Source of the DNA: Gemmobacter nectariphilus DSM 15620
GTDB lineage: Bacteria > Pseudomonadota > Alphaproteobacteria > Rhodobacterales > Rhodobacteraceae
NCBI RefSeq assembly: GCF_000429765.1
Contig: NZ_AUCM01000008.1
Coordinates: 124,001 to 188,000, forward strand
Direction of reading: 5' to 3'
Length of the DNA stretch: 64,000 bases
Shown: positions 1 to 8,083 of the stretch, in pieces
Layout: each line of letters begins with the position of its first letter
Numbering within the stretch: the stretch's first letter is position 1
Program-made: the position numbers and the translations under genes
Notes under the pieces: model-generated
What the model saw: only the letters and a program-made list of their open reading frames with translations
Databases searched by the model: none
Told to the model about the DNA's origin: nothing

Positions 1-870
1 CTGCTGCCGAACCTCAACTGCAACGATCCGGTCTGGCGCGGGCTGTTCCGCGATGCACGGGTGCGCCGGGCATTGTCGGTGGCGATCAACCGGCGCGAGA
101 TCAACATGGCGGTGTTCTACGGCCTTGCCGCCGAAAGCGCCGATACGGTGCTGCCCGAAAGCCCGCTCTACAAGCCCGAATATGCCACGGCCTGGGCCGC
201 CTGGAACGTGGCGCGCGCCAACCGCCTGCTGGACGAGGCCGGGCTGGAGGCGCGCGATGCTGACGGCTTCCGCCTGCTGCCCGATGGCCGCATGGCGCAG
301 ATCGTGGTGGAAACCGCGGGCGAAAGCACGCTGGAAACCGACGTTCTGGAACTGGTGGCCGATCACTGGCGGCAGATCGGCATCTCGCTGCTGACCCGGG
401 CGACGCAGCGCGATCTGTTCCGCGCACGCGGCATGTCGGGCGATGTGATGGTCGCGGTCTGGCAGGGCATGGACAATGGCGTGCCCACCCCCGACATGTC
501 GCCTGCCGCGCTGGCGCCTACCTCGGACGATCAGATGCAATGGCCGCTCTGGGGGCTTTACTATCTGGACAAGGGCGCCAAGGGCGAGGCGCCGGACCTG
601 CCCGAGGTGCAAGAGCTGGTCGCGCTTTACACCGCCTGGCGGCAAAGCACCTCGACGGCGCAGCGGCGCGACATCTGGCAACGAATGCTGGAGATTCACG
701 CCGATCAGGTGTTTTCCATCGGCATCGTCAATGGCGCGCTGCAACCCGTGGTCAGCGCCCGCGCCTTGCAGAACGTGCCGCAGGCCGGCCTGTTCGGCTA
801 TGAACCGCAATCCTATCTGGGCGTCTATCGGCCCGATACCTTCTGGTATGATCCGGAGGCCGCGTCATGA
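1..870 (+). CDS. Peptide-type ABC transporter substrate-binding protein, C-terminal part
   Basis: This is the 3' part of a solute-binding protein of the SBP_bac_5 (oligopeptide/dipeptide/nickel) family, which captures substrate in the periplasm for the two permeases that follow. The reading frame is open from base 1, so the true start lies upstream of the window. The early residues LFRDARVRRALSVAINRREI are the conserved hinge segment of this family, and the end (YLGVYRPDTFWYDPE) is a typical C-terminus. The stop overlaps the next start by ATGA, so the genes are co-translated. The substrate cannot be told; the downstream glycosyltransferases leave room for a sugar-containing ligand. Confidence 0.9.
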   Translation: MLPNLNCNDPVWRGLFRDARVRRALSVAINRREINMAVFYGLAAESADTVLPESPLYKPEYATAWAAWNVARANRLLDEAGLEARDADGFRLLPDGRMAQIVVETAGESTLETDVLELVADHWRQIGISLLTRATQRDLFRARGMSGDVMVAVWQGMDNGVPTPDMSPAALAPTSDDQMQWPLWGLYYLDKGAKGEAPDLPEVQELVALYTAWRQSTSTAQRRDIWQRMLEIHADQVFSIGIVNGALQPVVSARALQNVPQAGLFGYEPQSYLGVYRPDTFWYDPEAAS

Positions 871-1865
871 TCCGCTATATCCTGTGGCGTGTTCTGGTGA
901 TGATCCCGACGCTTCTGCTGATCTCGGCGCTGGTGTTCACCATCATGGAACTGCCGCCTGGCGACTTTTTCGAAAGCCAGATCGCGGAAATGCGCGCGAT
1001 GGGCGAAAATGCCGACATGGCGGAAATCGAGGCGCTGCGCGCCCGCTATGGCTTCGACAAGCCCTTGGTGGAACGCTATTTCCACTGGGTCGGCGGCATG
1101 CTGGTGGGCGATTTCGGCTATTCCTTCGAATATCAGCTGCCGGTGACCGATGTGGTGGGCGACCGGCTGTGGCTGACGATGATGGTGTCGTTCGTCACCA
1201 TCATCGTGACCTGGATCATCGCCTTTCCCATCGGCATCTATTCCGCGACCCATCCCTACAGCTGGGGCGATTACGGGCTGACCTTCGTGGGGCTGATCGG
1301 GCTGGCGATCCCGAACTTCATGCTGGCGCTGGTGCTGATGTATTTCGCGAACATCTGGTTCGGCACCTCGATCGGGCATCTGATGGGGCGCGAATACCTG
1401 GGCCAGCCGATGAGCTGGGACAAGGTCAAGTCTATCCTGGAACATCTGTGGATCCCGGTGCTGATCATCGGCACGGCCGGCACCGCCGGCATGGTGCGCC
1501 GCCTGCGCGCCAATCTGATGGACGAGATGGAAAAGCAATATGTCGTCACCGCCCGCGCCAAGGGGCTGGCGCCGGGCAAGCTGCTGCGCAAATACCCGCT
1601 GCGGCTGGCGCTGAACTTCTTCATCTCGGACATCGGCTCGATCCTGCCGGCAATCATCTCGGGGGCGGAAATCACCGCCATCGTGCTGTCGCTGGAAACC
1701 ACCGGGCCGCTGCTGATCCGGGCGCTGCAAAGCCAGGACATGTATCTGGCAGGATCTTTCCTGATGTTCCTGGCGTTCCTGACGGTGATCGGCGTTCTGA
1801 TCTCTGACATTGCGCTGGCCATGCTGGACCCGCGCATCCGACTGGCCGGAGGGCGCACGAAATGA
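867..1865 (+). CDS. ABC transporter permease, DppB/OppB type
   Basis: Inner-membrane permease of a peptide-type ABC importer, 332 aa, the usual length for the DppB/OppB family. It has an N-terminal membrane segment followed by a large periplasmic stretch and five further hydrophobic segments. The cytoplasmic EAA loop that contacts the ATPase is visible near residues 225-245 (KQYVVTARAKGLAPGKLLRK). The start overlaps the binding-protein stop (ATGA) and the stop overlaps the next permease. The ATPase subunits are not in the window and presumably lie upstream. Confidence 0.92.
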   Translation: MIRYILWRVLVMIPTLLLISALVFTIMELPPGDFFESQIAEMRAMGENADMAEIEALRARYGFDKPLVERYFHWVGGMLVGDFGYSFEYQLPVTDVVGDRLWLTMMVSFVTIIVTWIIAFPIGIYSATHPYSWGDYGLTFVGLIGLAIPNFMLALVLMYFANIWFGTSIGHLMGREYLGQPMSWDKVKSILEHLWIPVLIIGTAGTAGMVRRLRANLMDEMEKQYVVTARAKGLAPGKLLRKYPLRLALNFFISDIGSILPAIISGAEITAIVLSLETTGPLLIRALQSQDMYLAGSFLMFLAFLTVIGVLISDIALAMLDPRIRLAGGRTK

Positions 1866-3037
1866 CCGGCCCGCTTCCCGATCCTGGCGCCCCGCTGCCG
1901 CATTATGTGTCAGACGCGCCCTTCGATCCGAATGTGATCGAAAATCGCGTGATCGGCCGCACCGATCTGGCGCAGGCCTCGCAAAAGAAGCTGATGTGGT
2001 GGAAGTTCAAGCGCCACCGGCTGGCGCTGATCTCGGGCGTGTTCCTGGCAATCTGCTATGTGGCCATCGTGTTCGCCGAATTCCTGGCGCCCTATGGGTT
2101 GCAGACGCGGAACGTGGAAAACATCTATGCCCCGCCGCAGGCCGTGCATCTGTTCCATGATGGCAGTTTCGTCGGCCCCTTCGTCTATGGCCGCACGATG
2201 GAGCTGGACATGGAGAACCTGCGCCGCGTCTATACCGACCGGACCGATCTGGTGCAGCCGCTGCGCTTCTTCTGCCATGGCGACAGCTATCGGTTCTGGG
2301 GCATGGTCGAAGGCAGCCTGCATCTGGTCTGCCCGCCGGAAAACGGCAATTTCAACCTGCTGGGCACCGACCGTCTGGGGCGCGATGTGCTCTCGCGCAT
2401 CCTTTATGGCGCGCGCATCTCGCTGACCATCGGGATCCTGGGCGTTGCGACCAGCTTTGTGCTGGGCATCGTGATCGGCGGGCTGGCCGGGTATTATGGC
2501 GGCTGGGTCGATCTGGTCGTCCAGCGCATGATCGAGGTGCTGCAATCCATCCCCTCGATCCCGCTGTGGCTGGCGCTGGCCGCGATCATGCCCGTGACCT
2601 GGAGCCCGCTGGTCGTCTATGCCGGGATCACGGTCATTCTGGGGCTGCTGGACTGGACGGGCCTTGCGCGGGCCGTGCGGTCCAAGCTGTTGTCGCTGCG
2701 CGAGGAAGATTACGTTCTGGCCGCGCAAATCCTGGGGGCCTCCAGCCCGCGCGTGATCGGGCGCCACCTGATCCCCGGCTTCATGTCGCATCTGATCGCC
2801 TCGGCCACGCTGACCATTCCGGGCATGATCCTGGGGGAAACCGCGCTCAGCTTCCTGGGGCTTGGCCTGCGTCCGCCGATCACCAGCTGGGGCATCTTGC
2901 TGACCGAGGCGCGCAGCGTGAATGTGATTGCGCTTTACCCCTGGCTTCTGGCACCAGTGGTGCCGGTAGTTCTGGTGATCCTTGCGTTCAACTTTTTGGG
3001 CGACGGGTTGCGCGATGCCGCCGATCCGATGAGATAG
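1862..3037 (+). CDS. ABC transporter permease, DppC/OppC type
   Basis: Second permease of the same importer, 391 aa. That is longer than typical DppC because of an insert of about 90 residues between the first membrane segment and the BPD_transp_1 core. The N-terminal OppC-type cap and the motif LLGTDRLGRDVLSRILYGAR mark the DppC/OppC branch. The EAA loop is REEDYVLAAQILGASSPRVI. ATGA overlap with the upstream permease indicates translational coupling. A 40-bp gap separates it from the first glycosyltransferase, so the operon probably continues. Confidence 0.92.
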   Translation: MTGPLPDPGAPLPHYVSDAPFDPNVIENRVIGRTDLAQASQKKLMWWKFKRHRLALISGVFLAICYVAIVFAEFLAPYGLQTRNVENIYAPPQAVHLFHDGSFVGPFVYGRTMELDMENLRRVYTDRTDLVQPLRFFCHGDSYRFWGMVEGSLHLVCPPENGNFNLLGTDRLGRDVLSRILYGARISLTIGILGVATSFVLGIVIGGLAGYYGGWVDLVVQRMIEVLQSIPSIPLWLALAAIMPVTWSPLVVYAGITVILGLLDWTGLARAVRSKLLSLREEDYVLAAQILGASSPRVIGRHLIPGFMSHLIASATLTIPGMILGETALSFLGLGLRPPITSWGILLTEARSVNVIALYPWLLAPVVPVVLVILAFNFLGDGLRDAADPMR

Positions 3038-3077
3038 CCACGCCAACCGCGCATACCAAGACTGCAAAGGCCGAGCG

Positions 3078-4283
3078 ATGACCAAACGACTGAGGGATGC
3101 GCGCATTCTGATGTACAGCCACGACACTTTCGGGCTGGGACATCTCAGGCGATGCAGGGCGATCGCCCATTCGCTGGTCGAGGATTATCGCGGGCTGAAC
3201 GTGCTGATCATCTCGGGGGCCACCATCGCGGGGGCCTTCGATTATCGCGCGCGGGTGGATTTCGTGAAGATTCCCAGCGTGATCAAGCTGCGCAACGGCG
3301 AATATACCTCGATGGCCGAACATGTCGATCTTCAGGATACGCTGAAGATGCGCCGCTCGATCATCCGCCATACGGCCGAAAGTTTCCGCCCCGACATCTT
3401 CATCGTCGACAAGGAGCCCATGGGCCTGCATGGCGAGGTCGAAGATACCCTGACCTGGCTGCGCACGCAGGGCACACGGCTGGTGCTGGGCCTGCGCGAG
3501 GTGATGGATTCGCCCGCCCTGCTGGCCGCGGAATGGGCCAAGGTCGGCATGATCGACAAGATCAACCGCCATTTCGACAATATCTGGGTCTATGGCCCGC
3601 GCGATTTTCACGACCCGCTGACCGGCTTTGTCGTGCCGCAAAGTCTGCGCGACAAGATGGAATATGTCGGCTTCCTGCCGCGCCAGACCAGCCGCAGCGA
3701 AGGGCCGCTGCCGGCCACCCCGCCGAAATACCTGCTGGTCACGCCGGGCGGCGGCGGCGACGGTGCCGCGCTGGTCGAAGCGGTGATCGCCGCCTATCGC
3801 GCCGATCCGGGCATCGCGCTGCCGGCCTTCATCGTGCTTGGCCCCTACATGCCGGCCGATCAGCGCCAGCGCCTGGCCGAAAGCGCGCGCCATCTGCCGC
3901 AGGTCAGCATGATCGAGTTCAACAACCATATGGAATCTCTGGTCGCCGGGGCCGAGGCGGTGGTCTGCATGGGCGGCTACAACACCTGGTGCGAGATTCT
4001 GTCCTTCGACAAGCCCGCGCTGATGGTGCCCCGCACCACCCCGCGCGAGGAGCAGCTGATCCGCGCCCGCCGCGCCAGCGAGCTGGGCCTTGCGGCGATG
4101 CTCATGCCCGATGAGGCTGCCGATCCGCAGCGCATGGCCCTGGCGCTGCGCCGCCTTGTCGACGCCCCGCCCCCGTCCGCAAGCGGGTGCAACCCGGCGC
4201 TGGACGGGCTGGACAATATCTCGCGCATCGTCGGCGGCTGGCTCGATACCGGGCGCAGCGTCACCGCCGCACGGGCCGGGTGA
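3078..4283 (+). CDS. Glycosyltransferase, MurG/GT28-like fold
   Basis: 401-aa cytosolic protein of the glycosyltransferase family that resembles MurG (GT-B fold). The N-terminus carries the acceptor-domain signature MYSHDTFGLGHLRRCRAIA. The C-terminal half has a GGGGDG loop (about residues 223-228) and CMGGYNTWCEILSF, the equivalent of the nucleotide-sugar binding stretch in GT28 enzymes. It lies 40 bp after the permease and 9 bp before the next glycosyltransferase. Sugar donor and acceptor are unknown. It shares its overall plan with the gene at 5531-6685, which looks like a diverged paralogue. Confidence 0.75.
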   Translation: MTKRLRDARILMYSHDTFGLGHLRRCRAIAHSLVEDYRGLNVLIISGATIAGAFDYRARVDFVKIPSVIKLRNGEYTSMAEHVDLQDTLKMRRSIIRHTAESFRPDIFIVDKEPMGLHGEVEDTLTWLRTQGTRLVLGLREVMDSPALLAAEWAKVGMIDKINRHFDNIWVYGPRDFHDPLTGFVVPQSLRDKMEYVGFLPRQTSRSEGPLPATPPKYLLVTPGGGGDGAALVEAVIAAYRADPGIALPAFIVLGPYMPADQRQRLAESARHLPQVSMIEFNNHMESLVAGAEAVVCMGGYNTWCEILSFDKPALMVPRTTPREEQLIRARRASELGLAAMLMPDEAADPQRMALALRRLVDAPPPSASGCNPALDGLDNISRIVGGWLDTGRSVTAARAG

Positions 4284-4292
4284 CGCCGCCCC

Positions 4293-5534
4293 ATGACCGA
4301 TCCTACGCTTGTCATCTTGCTCAAGGGCTATCCGCGCCTGTCGGAAACCTTCATCGCGCAGGAAATCCTGGGGCTGGAACGGGCCGGCTATCGCGTCGTC
4401 ATCGTCTCGATGCGCCATCCGACCGACACGCGACGCCATCCCGTGCATGACGAAATCCGCGCCCCTGTGCTGTATCTGCCCGAATACCTTGGGGATGAAC
4501 CGGCCCGGGTGCTGCGCGCCCTGGCGCGGGGGCTGGTGCGGCCCGGCTTTTGGCGCGCGCTGCGCACGTTCCTCGGCGATCTTCGCCGCGATTTCACCGC
4601 CAACCGGGCCCGCCGCTTTGGCCAGGCCCTGGTGCTGGCCGCAGAATGGCCCAAGGGCGGCATCTGGCTGCATGCGCATTTCCTGCATACCCCGGCCTCG
4701 GTCGCAGCCTATGCCAGCCAGATCACCGGCATTCCCTGGACCGTCTCGGCCCATGCCAAGGATATCTGGACCTCGTCCCCGGGCGAGCTGGCCGGCAAGC
4801 TGGCGGCGGTGGATTGGGCGGTGACCTGCACCCGCACCGGGTTTGACTACCTGCAAGGCCTGTCCCCCGATCCGGCCAAGGTGCATCTTAGCTATCACGG
4901 GCTGGACCTGACGCGCTTTGGCCCCTTCACCGGCACCCGCCCCCCGCGTGACGGGCATGATCCGGCCGATCCCGTGCGGCTGATCAGCGTGGGCCGCGCG
5001 GTGCCGAAAAAGGGCTATGACGTGCTGTTGCGCGCGCTCGCCTCGCTGCCGGCCGATCTGCACTGGCGCTTTACCCATATCGGCGGCGGGGCAGAACTGG
5101 CCCCGCTGCGGGCGCTGGCCGATGATCTGGGCATTGCCGGGCGCATCGACTGGCTGGGCGCGCGCGATCAAAAGGACGTTCTGGCCGCCTATCGCGACTC
5201 GGACCTGTTCGCCCTTGCCTGCCGGATCACCGACGATGGCGATCGCGACGGCCTGCCCAATGTGCTCGTCGAGGCCGCAAGCCAGAGGCTGGCTTGCGTG
5301 TCCACCACGGTCTCGGGCATCCCCGAGCTGTTCACCGACGATGAAACCGGCCTGCTGGTGCCGCCCGACGATGTGCCTGCGCTGGCGGCGGCGCTGGACC
5401 GGGCGATGCGCGATCCGGCGCTGCGCGCACGGCTGGGCGCCGCCGTCGAAACCAAGGTACGCCGTGATTTCAGCTTTTCCAACAGCATCCGCGATCTGGA
5501 CCGGCTGTTCCGCGCCTCGTGGGGCCGCACATGA
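4293..5534 (+). CDS. Glycosyltransferase family 4
   Basis: 413-aa retaining GT-B glycosyltransferase of family GT4. The N-terminal domain shows LKGYPRLSETFIAQEILGLE and HAHFLHTPASVAAYAS. The C-terminal domain has the donor-binding segment DGLPNVLVEAASQRLACVST and then GIPELFTDDETGLLVPPDD, which contains the family E-x7-E region. It is the middle of three consecutive glycosyltransferase genes, and its stop overlaps the next ATG. Product unknown; a short glycan or glycolipid assembled by the three enzymes in turn is a reasonable guess. Confidence 0.85.
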   Translation: MTDPTLVILLKGYPRLSETFIAQEILGLERAGYRVVIVSMRHPTDTRRHPVHDEIRAPVLYLPEYLGDEPARVLRALARGLVRPGFWRALRTFLGDLRRDFTANRARRFGQALVLAAEWPKGGIWLHAHFLHTPASVAAYASQITGIPWTVSAHAKDIWTSSPGELAGKLAAVDWAVTCTRTGFDYLQGLSPDPAKVHLSYHGLDLTRFGPFTGTRPPRDGHDPADPVRLISVGRAVPKKGYDVLLRALASLPADLHWRFTHIGGGAELAPLRALADDLGIAGRIDWLGARDQKDVLAAYRDSDLFALACRITDDGDRDGLPNVLVEAASQRLACVSTTVSGIPELFTDDETGLLVPPDDVPALAAALDRAMRDPALRARLGAAVETKVRRDFSFSNSIRDLDRLFRASWGRT

Positions 5535-6685
5535 CCCGGCCGGTGCGCGTGATGTTCTATGTCCAGCACCTTCTGGGCATCGGCCATCTGGCCCGCGCCA
5601 GCCGCATTGCCCAGGCCCTTGCCAGCGCGGGGGCCAAGGTGACGCTGGTCACTGGCGGCATGCCCGTTGCGGGCTTTCCGCCCCCCGGTGTCGGCCATGT
5701 CGCCCTGCCCCCGATGGCAGTCGGCGCCGAGGGGTTCGCCGCGCTGGTCGATGCCGATGGCAATCCGGTGGATGATGCCTTCCGCGACCGCCGCCGCGAC
5801 CTGCTGCTGGACACATTCGACCGCCTTGCCCCCGATGCGCTGCTGATCGAGGCCTATCCCTTTGGCCGCCGTCAGGTTCGCTTTGAACTCTTGCCGCTGC
5901 TGACGGCCGCCCATGCCCGCCAGCCGCGCCCCGTGGTGCTGTCTTCGCTGCGCGACATCTTGCAGGAAAGCAGCAAGCCCGGCCGGAACGAGGAAACCGT
6001 CGATCTGGTGCAGCGCTGGTTCGACCGGGTGCTGGTGCACGGCGATCCGCGCTTTGCCCGGCTGGACGAGACCTTTCCCCTGGCCGCCGCCATCGCGGAC
6101 CGCATCACCTATACCGGGCTGGTCGCACCGCCCGCGCCGGGACCCGCGGCCGAGCGGTTCGACGTGATCGCCTCGGCGGGTGGCGGTGCGGTGGGGGCCG
6201 ATCTGACCCGCGCCGCGATGGGGGCCGCGCATCGGATGGATCCGGCGCTGCGCTGGTGCCTGATTGCCGGGCCGAACCTGCCGCAGGCCGATTTCGACGC
6301 CCTGGCCGCCCTGCAGCGTCCGGGTATCGTGCTGGAGCGATTCCGCCCCGATTTCGCCAGCCTCTTGGGCGGGGCGCGGGTGTCGGTCTCGCAGGCAGGC
6401 TATAATACCGTGTGCGACATCTTGCGCGGCGGCTGCCATGCGGTGCTGGTGCCCTTTGCCAGCGGGGGCGAGACCGAACAGACCCAGCGCGCCGAACGGC
6501 TGGCCGCCCTTGGCCGCGCCGATGTGATCCCGGAATCCGCGCTGACCCCCGAAGGGCTGGCCGCGACCATCGCCCGCGCGCTGGACCGCCCGCAGCCGCA
6601 ACCGCTGGCGCTGGACATGGGGGGCGCCGAAGCCACCGCCCGTCTGGTCATCGACCTCGCCCGCAGAGCGGCGCCATCAGCCTGA
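5531..6685 (+). CDS. Glycosyltransferase, MurG-like (third of the set)
   Basis: 384-aa GT-B type protein beginning MTRPVRVMFYVQHLLGIGHL, with the same N-terminal pattern as the gene at 3078. The C-terminal half contains SQAGYNTVCDILRGGCHAVL followed by ETEQTQRAERL, the donor-site region of GT28-like enzymes. The ATG at 5531 is chosen over the in-frame GTG at 5519 because it overlaps the upstream stop as ATGA, the pattern seen through this operon. It is the last gene of the operon. Confidence 0.72.
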   Translation: MTRPVRVMFYVQHLLGIGHLARASRIAQALASAGAKVTLVTGGMPVAGFPPPGVGHVALPPMAVGAEGFAALVDADGNPVDDAFRDRRRDLLLDTFDRLAPDALLIEAYPFGRRQVRFELLPLLTAAHARQPRPVVLSSLRDILQESSKPGRNEETVDLVQRWFDRVLVHGDPRFARLDETFPLAAAIADRITYTGLVAPPAPGPAAERFDVIASAGGGAVGADLTRAAMGAAHRMDPALRWCLIAGPNLPQADFDALAALQRPGIVLERFRPDFASLLGGARVSVSQAGYNTVCDILRGGCHAVLVPFASGGETEQTQRAERLAALGRADVIPESALTPEGLAATIARALDRPQPQPLALDMGGAEATARLVIDLARRAAPSA

Positions 6686-6691
6686 CGATAG

Positions 6692-6714
6692 CCAAGGCGC
6701 AGCCAGCGCCTTGG
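6692..6714 (+). terminator. Hairpin at end of glycosyltransferase operon
   Basis: A perfect 9-bp inverted repeat (CCAAGGCGC and GCGCCTTGG, 5-nt loop) lies 7 bp after the last glycosyltransferase stop. There is no T-run, so it may be a weak or Rho-assisted terminator or an mRNA-stabilising stem. Confidence 0.45.
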
Positions 6715-6775
6715 CCAGCGCGTGTCAGGGCCGTGTTCATCCCAGGACCCGCCTTCAGCCTCCGAGCAGCGTGAA

Positions 6776-6957
6776 TTCGATGCAGCTGCGGCCCGCGCGA
6801 CGTCGCCGTGCAGGGCATCAGTCTGCCGGTGCGATGGTTCCCGATGCCCCGGGCTGCCCGGGATCCGACCCCCCGGCAACACGCCGATCACCTGGCAGAT
6901 TCGCCCCGGATCATCGGACAGAACTGCTGGATCTCGCCAAGGTTCGGGCGGGCCAGC
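6776..6957 (+). pseudogene. Decayed 3' fragment of a phage tyrosine integrase
   Basis: This stretch aligns by eye with the last part of the intact integrase gene at 44628-45635. The segment GGCAGATTCGCCCC is identical in both, and the translation GRFAPDH is followed by recognisable LLD/VR residues. Further upstream GCGCGACGT and GCGATGGT can also be matched, with deletions and frame loss in between. No start or catalytic core survives. It is followed collinearly, as in the intact copy, by an integrase arm-like sequence, the terminator and the tRNA end. I infer a remnant of an earlier, related prophage at the same tRNA. Confidence 0.7.
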
Positions 6958-6986
6958 GGGTTCAACAAACGCTGGGACACTTTGCA
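6958..6986 (+). other. Integrase arm-like sequence outside attL (relic)
   Basis: GGTTCAACAAAC followed by CACTTTGCA matches, at the same distance from the tRNA terminator, the sequence after the intact integrase (45635 onward, GGTTCAATGAAC then CACTTCGCA). It also matches the prophage left arm at 7174. It lies outside the present prophage and supports the relic interpretation. Confidence 0.55.
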
Positions 6987-6993
6987 AAAGCAG

Positions 6994-7021
6994 AAAAGCC
7001 CCGGATTGCTCCGAGGCTTTT
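6994..7021 (-). terminator. Intrinsic terminator of the tRNA-Val remnant
   Basis: Read on the minus strand, AAAAGCCTCGG, a short loop, then CCGGGGCTTTT forms a GC stem with a T-run. The same terminator, diverged in the loop, follows the intact tRNA at 45669-45697. Confidence 0.7.
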
Positions 7022-7077
7022 CAATGCGATAATGGTGGGCGATAACGGATTTGAACCGCTGACATCTTCGATGTGAA
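7009..7077. other. attL: left attachment repeat with tRNA-Val 3' fragment
   Basis: 69 bp identical to 45685-45753. Bases 7033-7077 are the tRNA-Val 3' portion (minus strand) from the anticodon loop to CCA; the match breaks at 7078. The chromosomal tRNA is rebuilt at the right end. Crossing over inside the tRNA is the usual target for tyrosine integrases. Confidence 0.93.
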
Positions 7078-7173
7078 GAAAGAGCCACCATCACAACTAG
7101 CGGATTCTGCGCCATATGGACGCTTTGTGTTGAACCGTGGACGCCACCTGCGAAACATGTTCGCTTTTCGTCC

Positions 7174-7198
7174 GGTTCAATGAACTGAGGAACACTTT
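7174..7198. other. Integrase or excisionase arm site, left
   Basis: GGTTCAATGAAC followed by a G-rich triplet region and ACACTT recurs beside attR (45635-45658) immediately after the integrase stop. Identical motifs at both prophage ends near the core repeat are expected for arm-type recombinase sites. This is inference from position and repetition. Confidence 0.5.
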
Positions 7199-7330
7199 GT
7201 ATGTGGGCCGGACCCGCAGGCCCGGCAGAGGCGCGGCGATCAACCCGCGCTGGCCCGGTCGGACATGTTGAGAGCGGTGTGGGCGTTTGTCATCCACATC
7301 AAGCCTCTTGAGAAGGCGCCGCGCTCAGGT

Positions 7331-7389
7331 GGTGCATCTGCGGGAGTTGCACCCGCACCCATGTTTCAGGGCTGGACTTTCGATGCACC
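7331..7389 (-). ncRNA. Mini tRNA-like structured element
   Basis: On the minus strand GGTGCATC (7389-7382) and GATGCACC (7338-7331) form a perfect 8-bp outer stem. Inside lies a 5-bp hairpin GCGGG-TGCAACT-CCCGC, which looks like a tRNA T-arm (7-nt loop, only position 55 off consensus), followed by one base and the closing acceptor-like strand. A weaker GCCC/GGGT stem takes the anticodon-arm position; no D-arm is present, and the whole is 59 nt. It lies downstream of the last lysis gene. The rest of 7078-7556 has no convincing gene, only two small inverted repeats near 7425 and 7465. Confidence 0.45.
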
Positions 7390-7556
7390 GCCAGAAAGCG
7401 GTTGATCGGTCGGCCCACCTCCGCGCGATGCGCGGCCCTCGCCGTTTAGCTGCCGATCCAGCTGCCACAGTATCCCTGTGGCCGCCTTGGGCTGTATGGC
7501 CGCCCAAACCTCGCCGAGGCTAGATCATAGCACCCGGCGAATCGGCTGTGAATCCC

Positions 7557-7784
7557 TCACCCGCCACAGACCGCCGCGAATACCTCGACGAACCGCGCCC
7601 CGGCCGCCAGCGTCTCGGGCGTGTCGCGCCGCGAATATGTCGGCAGGTCGGCGCGCAGCTCGCGGCAGATCGTCCGTTCAGTCTCGGCGGAGCCGCCCGG
7701 CGCGAGACAGCCGGTCAACAGCATCGCCGCCGCCAGCAGCGCGGGCACGGTCGGCCGCATCCTCGATCTGGGTTGCACGGTCAT
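7557..7784 (-). CDS. Rz1-like o-spanin lipoprotein
   Basis: 75-aa protein with an N-terminal signal and a lipobox, AAAMLLTGCLAPGG, where the Cys would be lipidated to anchor it in the outer membrane. The gene starts inside the preceding Rz-like gene in another frame (107 bp overlap), the classic Rz/Rz1 arrangement. Together the pair would fuse inner and outer membranes at the last step of phage lysis. It is the last gene of the late operon. The family was called from architecture, not from sequence similarity. Confidence 0.65.
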   Translation of the reverse strand: MTVQPRSRMRPTVPALLAAAMLLTGCLAPGGSAETERTICRELRADLPTYSRRDTPETLAAGARFVEVFAAVCGG

Positions 7785-7896
7785 GGTCGGCCTCCTTGGC
7801 CTGTTGCTGCACGGCCTGCGCGCCCTTGCGGCGGCCGACGAAAAACGCCGCAATGATCGCCAGCAGCGCGGCGCCGATGGCTTCAAGCAGGCCCAT
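7678..7896 (-). CDS. Rz-like i-spanin
   Basis: 72-aa protein with one N-terminal membrane segment (LLEAIGAALLAIIAAFFVG) followed by a basic turn and a helical, charge-patterned domain rich in Q, A, D and R that could form a coiled coil. This is the layout of inner-membrane spanins. Its ATG overlaps the upstream stop (TGATG) and its 3' half overlaps the Rz1-like gene out of frame. Confidence 0.65.
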   Translation of the reverse strand: MGLLEAIGAALLAIIAAFFVGRRKGAQAVQQQAKEADHDRATQIEDAADRARAAGGGDAVDRLSRAGRLRRD

Positions 7897-8081
7897 CAGG
7901 TCGCCCAGCCATTGCGCTTGGCGAGGGCATAGCCCGCCTCGGTGATAGCCCCCAGCGCGCCGCCGATCAGGACGATCAGGTCAGGCTCAATCGCTGCAGC
8001 ATCTGGCGCGACCAGTAGCCCGTAGGTCACAAGCGCCGAGGCGACCCAGCGGGCGAGGATGCGGGAAATGGGTCCGAGCAT
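7896..8081 (-). CDS. Small membrane protein of the lysis cassette (holin candidate)
   Basis: 61-aa protein with two hydrophobic stretches, about residues 6-26 and 35-52, and a short charged tail (AKRNGW). It sits between the endolysin and the spanins, a place where holin or antiholin genes occur. It starts at ATG 8081, two bases after the endolysin stop. There is a second holin-like gene at 8775, so one may be the holin and the other its antagonist; which is which cannot be told. Confidence 0.6.
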   Translation of the reverse strand: MLGPISRILARWVASALVTYGLLVAPDAAAIEPDLIVLIGGALGAITEAGYALAKRNGWAT

Positions 8082-8083
8082 GG

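Noticed and set aside
6400-7076. Long frames on both strands at the end of the glycosyltransferase operon and attL
   Set aside because: They lie over the real glycosyltransferase and the integrase relic; apparent openness is due to high GC.
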